This document shows positions 59,634 through 64,000 of a stretch of 64,000 nucleotides of DNA, one piece after another. The translations under genes and the position numbers were made by a program. Origin of the DNA: Flavobacterium sp. 20NA77.7 (GTDB taxonomy: Bacteria > Bacteroidota > Bacteroidia > Flavobacteriales > Flavobacteriaceae); NCBI RefSeq assembly GCF_031326205.1, contig NZ_CP133721.1, positions 372,001-436,000 of the forward strand, written 5' to 3'. A model generated the notes under the pieces. That model did no database searches. It had not been told where the DNA came from and saw only the letters and a list, made by a program, of their open reading frames with translations. The stretch's first letter is position 1. Every line of letters starts with the position of its first letter.

Positions 59634-60998
59634 ATGAGTAAAGAAAGTATTGCAGTAGGATTAGACATAGGTACAACAAAAATTGTAGCTATGATTGGCA
59701 AGAAAAATGAGTATGGTAAATTAGAAATTCTTGGGGTAGGTAAATCGAAAAGTTTGGGTGTACACCGAGGAGTTGTTAATAATATTACTCAGACTATTCA
59801 ATCTATTCAACAAGCGGTTGCTGAAGCAGAAAATAATTCAGGTTACAAAATTAATGATGTAGTGGTGGGTATCGCTGGTCAACATATACGCAGTATTCAA
59901 CACAGCGATTATATTAGTAGAAAAAATCCAGATGAAGTGATTGGTGAGTATGACATTGATTTGTTAACGAGTCAAGTGCAAAATTTAGCCATGCTTCCTG
60001 GAGAAGAAATTATACATGCTTTACCTCAAGAATTTAAAATTGATGGTCAGGCAGAAATAAAAGAACCTGTGGGGATGTATGGAGGCAGAGTAGAATCTAG
60101 CTTTCATATCGTAGTAGGGCAAGCGGCTTCTATTCGAAATTTAGGTAGATGCGTTAAGAGTGCAGGATTAGAATTAACAGGTTTAACTCTAGAGCCATTG
60201 GCTTCGGCGGATGCTGTTTTGAGTCAGGAAGAAAAAGAAGCTGGTGTAGCATTGATTGATATAGGTGGTGGAACAACAGATTTAGCTATTTTTAAAGACG
60301 GTATTATCAGACATACAGCAGTGATTCCTTTTGGTGGAAATGTAATAACTGATGATATTAAAGAAGGTTGTTCAATTATCGAAAAACAAGCGGAGTTATT
60401 AAAAACCCGTTTTGGTTCGGCTTGGCCAGGAGAAAATAAAGACAACGAAATTGTTTCAATACCAGGTCTTAGAGGAAGAGAACCAAAAGAAATTTCATTA
60501 AAAAACTTGTCAAAAATTATTCATGCAAGAGTAGTAGAAATTATTGAACAAGTATATGCCGAAATAAAGCAATATGGACACGAAGAGCCAAAGAAAAAAT
60601 TAATTGCAGGAATTGTTTTAACAGGAGGTGGTTCGCAGTTAAACCATATAAAGCAGTTAGTAGAATATATTACAGGAATGGATACAAGAATAGGGTATCC
60701 AAATGAGCATTTAGCAGGAAATTCTGATGACGAACTTTCTAGCCCCTTATATGCTACCTCAGTGGGTTTGGTTATGGAAAGTTTGAGAAATAATTTGCAT
60801 AGTGCTACTCCATTTGTGGAAATGAAAAAAGAAGAGCCTGTAGTGGTTCAAAAACCTACAGAGCAACCTATTCAGAATGAAACGGCTTTAGAAGAGGAAG
60901 TGCAAACGGCACCTCAACAAGAAGAGCCACAAAAAAGAAGATATGATTTTAATAATCTTCTTGGAAAAATTAAAGAGTTTTTAGACAACGCAGAATAA
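59634..60998 (+). CDS. ftsA: Cell-division protein FtsA
   Basis: Actin-like ATPase anchoring FtsZ to the membrane. The 454-residue protein has phosphate 1 (VGLDIGTTKIVAMIG, about 8-22), the 1C domain (PGEEIIHALPQEFKIDG), phosphate 2 (ALIDIGGGTTDLAIF) and the adenosine motif (GIVLTGGGSQL). After the core (about residue 395) there is a Glu/Gln/Pro-rich linker. The final about 20 residues form a basic-amphipathic helix (YDFNNLLGKIKEFL) that should bind the membrane. It overlaps nothing and precedes ftsZ by 29 bases. Confidence 0.95.
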   Translation: MSKESIAVGLDIGTTKIVAMIGKKNEYGKLEILGVGKSKSLGVHRGVVNNITQTIQSIQQAVAEAENNSGYKINDVVVGIAGQHIRSIQHSDYISRKNPDEVIGEYDIDLLTSQVQNLAMLPGEEIIHALPQEFKIDGQAEIKEPVGMYGGRVESSFHIVVGQAASIRNLGRCVKSAGLELTGLTLEPLASADAVLSQEEKEAGVALIDIGGGTTDLAIFKDGIIRHTAVIPFGGNVITDDIKEGCSIIEKQAELLKTRFGSAWPGENKDNEIVSIPGLRGREPKEISLKNLSKIIHARVVEIIEQVYAEIKQYGHEEPKKKLIAGIVLTGGGSQLNHIKQLVEYITGMDTRIGYPNEHLAGNSDDELSSPLYATSVGLVMESLRNNLHSATPFVEMKKEEPVVVQKPTEQPIQNETALEEEVQTAPQQEEPQKRRYDFNNLLGKIKEFLDNAE

Positions 60999-61027
60999 AA
61001 ATAGTTACAGAATAAAAAGCCAAATAT

Positions 61028-63013
61028 ATGGAGAGCAACAACGAATTTGGAAACATTACTTTTGATTTACCTAAAAATCAGTCAAACGTAATTAAAGTTA
61101 TCGGAGTAGGTGGCGGCGGAAGCAACGCTATCAACCACATGTTTAAACAAGGTATCATAGGTGTTGACTTTGTAGTTTGTAATACAGACTCACAAGCCTT
61201 ACAAAGCAGTCCAGTGCCAAATAAAATTCAGTTAGGGGTTAACTTAACAGAAGGATTAGGCGCAGGTGCAAAACCAGAAGTAGGCCATCAGGCAGCCCTT
61301 GAAAGCATTGAAGAAATTGAAAAAATGCTAGACGCTAATACTAAGATGGTATTTATTACCGCTGGTATGGGCGGCGGAACAGGTACAGGTGCAGCTCCGG
61401 TAATTGCTCAATTGGCTAAAGAAAGAGGCATTCTAACTGTAGGTATCGTAACTATTCCATTCCAGTTTGAAGGTAAGTCTAGATCAGAACAAGCGTTAGC
61501 AGGAGTTGAAAGATTAAGAAAACAAGTAGATTCTTTAATTGTTATTAATAATAATAAATTAAGAGAAGTTTATGGCAACTTAGGTTTCAAGGCAGGGTTC
61601 TCCAAAGCTGATGAAGTATTAGCTACGGCTTCTAAAGGTATCGCAGAAGTGATTACAAATCACTTAACAATGAATATTGACTTAAAAGATGCTAAAACAG
61701 TTTTAAGCGATAGTGGTACTGCTATTATGGGATCTTCTGTTGCTGAAGGACCTGAAAGAGCTAAAAGCGCTATTGTTGAAGCGTTAGACTCACCCTTATT
61801 AAATGATAATAAAATTGCTGGTGCCAAAAATGTATTGTTGCTTATCACGTTTGGTTCTAACGAAATTACTATCGATGAAATTAGTGAAATCAATGAATAT
61901 ATTCAATCTGAAGCAGGTCACAACGCAAACATCATTATGGGTGTGGGTGAAGATGAAAAACTAGGCGAAGCTATTTCTGTAACAGTAATTGCAACGGGGT
62001 TTAACATTGACCAACAAATCGAAATTGTAAATGCTGAACCAAAAAAAATTATACACACACTAGAAGGTGAACAAAAGGCAGTTCATAATTTAACACCGCA
62101 AGCAGTGCTTTCTGCAACGCCTGTTAATGAACCTATTGTAGAAGAGCAAATCGCACCTGTAGCAAAGGAAGTACTTCCAGAAACGGAATCTAGAATTGTG
62201 TTTGATTTAAATGAATTTGAAGTAGAAACACCTCAATTCGTTCAAGAGTCAGTTTCTGAGTTAGTACCAACAACAGATTATTTAAGAAGTATTGATGTAA
62301 CTTTTGAACTAGTAGCTCCACAAATTCAAATAGAAACACCAGTTGCACAAACACTTCAACCAATCGCACAAGAATTTGAAATTATTAGTTCTCAAGTAAG
62401 AGAAATTGAAGTAGTTGCACCTGAATTTGTTAAAGGAAAAGAAGAAGAAATTTCATTTTCATTAGATTTATTCGATACAAAATCTGTGGAAATGCCTGTA
62501 GAAAATACAGTCGTTTTTGATTTTTCAAATGAAGTAAACCAAATGAGTGTTACAGAGCCAGTTCAAGTATTGCCTGTTACTGAAATGAATGAAAACGGCA
62601 TTATTCGTTATTCTCTAGAAGAAGAAATTGAAATGGTTGCCGAACCCGTAGCTGAAGTAAATAAAGTGGTAGAGCCTATTGAAGCAGAATTAAACTTTAC
62701 AGTAAAACAAACAGAAGTGGCTTTTGATGCTCCTCATGCATTAGATAATTCTCCCTTAGAAATGTCTATTGAAGAAACACTAAAAGCAAGAGCAGAGGAA
62801 CGAAAAAGAAAATTAAAAGACTTTAATTATAAGTTTAATAATCCTGGACGTATAGATGAGTTAGAAAAAGAACCTGCTTTTAAACGATTAGGAATAGATG
62901 TAACAAGCATGCCAAATCAAAACCAACAATCGAGAATGTCATTAGGACTTGATAGTAATGACGATGTGCAGTTGCGTTCAAATAATTCATTTTTACACGA
63001 TAATGTAGATTAA
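61028..63013 (+). CDS. ftsZ: Cell-division protein FtsZ with very long C-terminal linker
   Basis: Tubulin-like GTPase forming the Z ring. The 661-residue protein is far longer than the about 380-400 usual in other phyla. The GTPase core covers about 20-330 (GVGGGGSNAINHM, 27-39; GMGGGTGTG, 113-121; T7-loop region NLGFKAGFSKADEV, 184-197). A linker of about 280 residues follows with short motifs such as IVFDLNEFEVE (390-400), FSLDLFDTKSVE (477-488) and VVFDFSNEVNQ (495-505). The conserved C-terminal peptide appears as EPAFKRLG (615-622), followed by about 39 residues. It ends the dcw cluster at a terminator. Confidence 0.95.
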   Translation: MESNNEFGNITFDLPKNQSNVIKVIGVGGGGSNAINHMFKQGIIGVDFVVCNTDSQALQSSPVPNKIQLGVNLTEGLGAGAKPEVGHQAALESIEEIEKMLDANTKMVFITAGMGGGTGTGAAPVIAQLAKERGILTVGIVTIPFQFEGKSRSEQALAGVERLRKQVDSLIVINNNKLREVYGNLGFKAGFSKADEVLATASKGIAEVITNHLTMNIDLKDAKTVLSDSGTAIMGSSVAEGPERAKSAIVEALDSPLLNDNKIAGAKNVLLLITFGSNEITIDEISEINEYIQSEAGHNANIIMGVGEDEKLGEAISVTVIATGFNIDQQIEIVNAEPKKIIHTLEGEQKAVHNLTPQAVLSATPVNEPIVEEQIAPVAKEVLPETESRIVFDLNEFEVETPQFVQESVSELVPTTDYLRSIDVTFELVAPQIQIETPVAQTLQPIAQEFEIISSQVREIEVVAPEFVKGKEEEISFSLDLFDTKSVEMPVENTVVFDFSNEVNQMSVTEPVQVLPVTEMNENGIIRYSLEEEIEMVAEPVAEVNKVVEPIEAELNFTVKQTEVAFDAPHALDNSPLEMSIEETLKARAEERKRKLKDFNYKFNNPGRIDELEKEPAFKRLGIDVTSMPNQNQQSRMSLGLDSNDDVQLRSNNSFLHDNVD

Positions 63014-63038
63014 TCATTGTAAATTATATAATGAACTA

Positions 63039-63070
63039 GAAAACCTGAAAATAATCTTTCAGGTTTTTTT
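63039..63070 (+). terminator. Rho-independent terminator of the dcw cluster
   Basis: ACCTGAAA (63043-63050) pairs with TTTCAGGT (63057-63064) around the loop ATAATC, with a T run after it. It ends the ftsZ transcript. Confidence 0.82.
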
Positions 63071-63072
63071 AT

Positions 63073-63080
63073 TACTTTTG
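63073..63080 (+). promoter_or_regulatory. -7 promoter box of yqeY
   Basis: TACTTTTG, a TAnnTTTG match, directly after the ftsZ terminator. A -33 TTG at the right spacing is not seen because the terminator lies there. The leader of about 95 bases holds a palindromic repeat-like stretch (63092-63155). Confidence 0.5.
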
Positions 63081-63091
63081 CCTTTTAAGGA

Positions 63092-63155
63092 CCTTATTCC
63101 AGCTATTCACTATATTCCCAATAAATTGGGAGATGTCGCTACTATCTGGGGTAGA
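63092..63155. repeat. Degenerate palindromic repeat-like element in the yqeY leader
   Basis: CCAGCTATTCACTATATTCCC then a short AATAAATT loop then GGGAGATGTCGCTACTATCTGG. The outer CCAG/CTGG and inner TTCCC/GGGA pair, with mismatches between. It resembles a diverged copy of a palindromic intergenic repeat I recall from many Bacteroidota genomes (CCGCTAT...GCCGCT...GGGGC pattern). It may alter the leader of yqeY. Confidence 0.4.
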
Positions 63156-63181
63156 ATTAACTAACATATAAATCTAAAAAT

Positions 63182-63631
63182 ATGAGCTTAGAATCAAAAA
63201 TAATGGAGCACATGAAAGAAGCTATGAAAGCAAAAAACACAGTTGCTTTGGAAGCTTTAAGAGCTATAAAATCAGCTATTATATTAGCTAAAACAGAATC
63301 GGGAGCTACTGATACTTTATCGGAAGAAGATGAAGTAAAAATACTCCAACGATTAGTAAAACAAAGAAAAGATAGCGCTACTATATTCACAGAACAAGGT
63401 AGAACTGACTTGGCCGAACCAGAATTGGCTCAAATTGCTGTCATTGAACAGTTTTTACCCGCTCAGTTATCAGAGGTAGAAGTAGAAGCGGTAGTTTCTA
63501 AAATTATTTCAGATGGTGGCTTTTCAGGTATGGCAGCAATGGGACAAGTTATGGGACAAGCGTCAAAAGTTTTAGCAGGTCAAACCGACGGAAAAACTAT
63601 TTCCACTATTGTTAAAAAACTTTTAGGATAA
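63182..63631 (+). CDS. GatB/YqeY domain protein
   Basis: A 149-residue YqeY-family protein with the usual two helical domains: ALEALRAIKSAIILAKTE (about 23-40), LQRLVKQRKDSATIF (57-71), then IEQFLPAQLSEVEVEAVV and GGFSGMAAMGQVMGQASKVLAGQTDG. The C-terminal half resembles the tRNA-binding tail of GatB; the role of standalone YqeY is not settled. It has its own promoter and is followed by tRNA-Arg with a 17-base gap. Confidence 0.92.
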   Translation: MSLESKIMEHMKEAMKAKNTVALEALRAIKSAIILAKTESGATDTLSEEDEVKILQRLVKQRKDSATIFTEQGRTDLAEPELAQIAVIEQFLPAQLSEVEVEAVVSKIISDGGFSGMAAMGQVMGQASKVLAGQTDGKTISTIVKKLLG

Positions 63632-63648
63632 ATTAATCTAAGTTTTAA

Positions 63649-63722
63649 GGCCTCGTAGCTCAATTGGATAGAGCACTGGATTTCGGCTCCAGCGGTTGGG
63701 GGTTCGACTCCCTTCGAGGTCA
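63649..63722 (+). tRNA. tRNA-Arg (anticodon TCG)
   Basis: Acceptor GGCCTCG/CGAGGTC (one G-U), D arm GCTC/GAGC, anticodon stem CTGGA/TCCAG with loop TTTCGGC and anticodon TCG, variable loop CGGTT, T arm GGGGG/CCCTT with two G-U pairs, discriminator A73. CCA is not encoded. No promoter separates it from yqeY, so co-transcription is likely. Confidence 0.95.
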
Positions 63723-63751
63723 CAAGTTTTCTTGTTTTGCTGTCATCTCAT

Positions 63752-63787
63752 AAAAAAACCACTCTCTTAATGGAGTGGTTTTTTTAT
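63752..63787. terminator. Bidirectional rho-independent terminator
   Basis: CCACTC (63759-63764) pairs with GAGTGG (63773-63778), extended by A/T pairs (A7 before, T7 after). It lies between tRNA-Arg and convergent rpe. Confidence 0.85.
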
Positions 63788-63806
63788 TATATCTTACCTA
63801 TATTAA

Positions 63807-64000
63807 TTACTTAGTAATCGCTTTTAAATCAGCGATAGTGGCAATAGAATCTTTAGCACTAAAAACATAGCTACCAGCCACTAAAATATCTGCGCCCGCT
63901 TCGGCCAATTGTTTGGCATTTTTATTTGTTACACCACCATCAATCTCAATAAGCGTATTTGCTTTATTTCTGCGAATCATTTCTTTTAATTGTGCTACTT
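63807..64000 (-). CDS. rpe: Ribulose-phosphate 3-epimerase, C-terminal fragment (cut by window edge)
   Basis: The last 64 codons of a pentose-phosphate enzyme that interconverts ribulose 5-phosphate and xylulose 5-phosphate. LIEIDGGVTNKNAKQLAEAGADILVAGSYVF contains the metal- and phosphate-binding signature (IDGG and VAGS) split over two conserved loops of the TIM barrel. The 5' part lies beyond the right edge. Confidence 0.9.
   Translation of the reverse strand, partial: VAQLKEMIRRNKANTLIEIDGGVTNKNAKQLAEAGADILVAGSYVFSAKDSIATIADLKAITK

Noticed and set aside
1-64000. CRISPR arrays, insertion sequences, prophage or conjugative elements
   Set aside because: No spaced direct repeats, transposase, integrase or phage structural gene is visible; the gene content is core.

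Overview
This window is an AT-rich chromosomal segment from a member of the Bacteroidota, almost certainly a Flavobacterium-like Flavobacteriaceae. Four things point there. The gliding genes gldB and gldC and a homologue of the type IX secretion (T9SS) plug protein are present. Promoters match the Bacteroidota consensus (TTG/TTTG, 17-23 bases, TAnnTTTG), and Shine-Dalgarno sequences are not conspicuous. Several families are typical of the group (DUF6702, DUF5916, MraZ-led dcw cluster with an FtsL_2-type FtsL and a PASTA-tailed FtsI). DNA primase also has the divergent N-terminus I associate with flavobacteria. I see no prophage, insertion sequence, CRISPR array or rRNA operon; this is mainly core chromosome.

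Layout. 1-4.1 kb: envelope genes (S46 dipeptidyl-peptidase fragment, Kdo transferase waaA, a DegT-type sugar aminotransferase, galE). 4.1-10.3 kb, minus strand: small lipoprotein, fabD, a small membrane protein with an SRPBCC protein and a pirin, purT, an aspartate-type aminotransferase and a fatty-acid desaturase. 10.3-16.1 kb: rsmG, pruA, apaG, the T9SS plug homologue, a methyltransferase and map. 16.1-21.2 kb: a four-gene TetR / ABC exporter / HlyD / TolC operon with a clear palindromic operator at its promoter. 21.2-24.4 kb: a candidate orphan small RNA, gldC, gldB, nadE and a LuxR-type response regulator. 24.4-30.9 kb: dnaG lacking all zinc ligands, an ECF sigma / anti-sigma / outer-membrane protein unit, a polyprenyl diphosphate synthase and a lipoprotein. 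31-38.3 kb: rlmN, an O-methyltransferase, a PAP2 phosphatase, tatA, an M1 peptidase cluster, pepE and two identical tRNA-Gly genes. 38.4-46.9 kb: two convergent L,D-transpeptidases of different families, a DUF5916 outer-membrane protein, gpmI, engB and an alpha/beta hydrolase.

47.2-63.0 kb is a complete dcw cluster in one orientation: mraZ-rsmH-ftsL-ftsI-murE-mraY-murD-ftsW-murG-murC-ftsQ-ftsA-ftsZ. Direct repeats matching MraZ boxes precede it. Its MurE carries the DNPR motif for meso-diaminopimelate, which fits the two L,D-transpeptidases nearby. The window ends with yqeY, tRNA-Arg(TCG) and the 3' part of rpe on the minus strand.

The points most worth a second look are: the exporter ATPase with a degenerate signature, Walker B glutamate and H-loop beside an intact Walker A; the primase without a zinc ribbon; the orphan promoter-terminator pair at 21.3-21.4 kb; the tandem MraZ operator; and the long FtsZ linker with repeated short motifs. 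All functions are assigned by reading protein motifs by eye; no database search was run.
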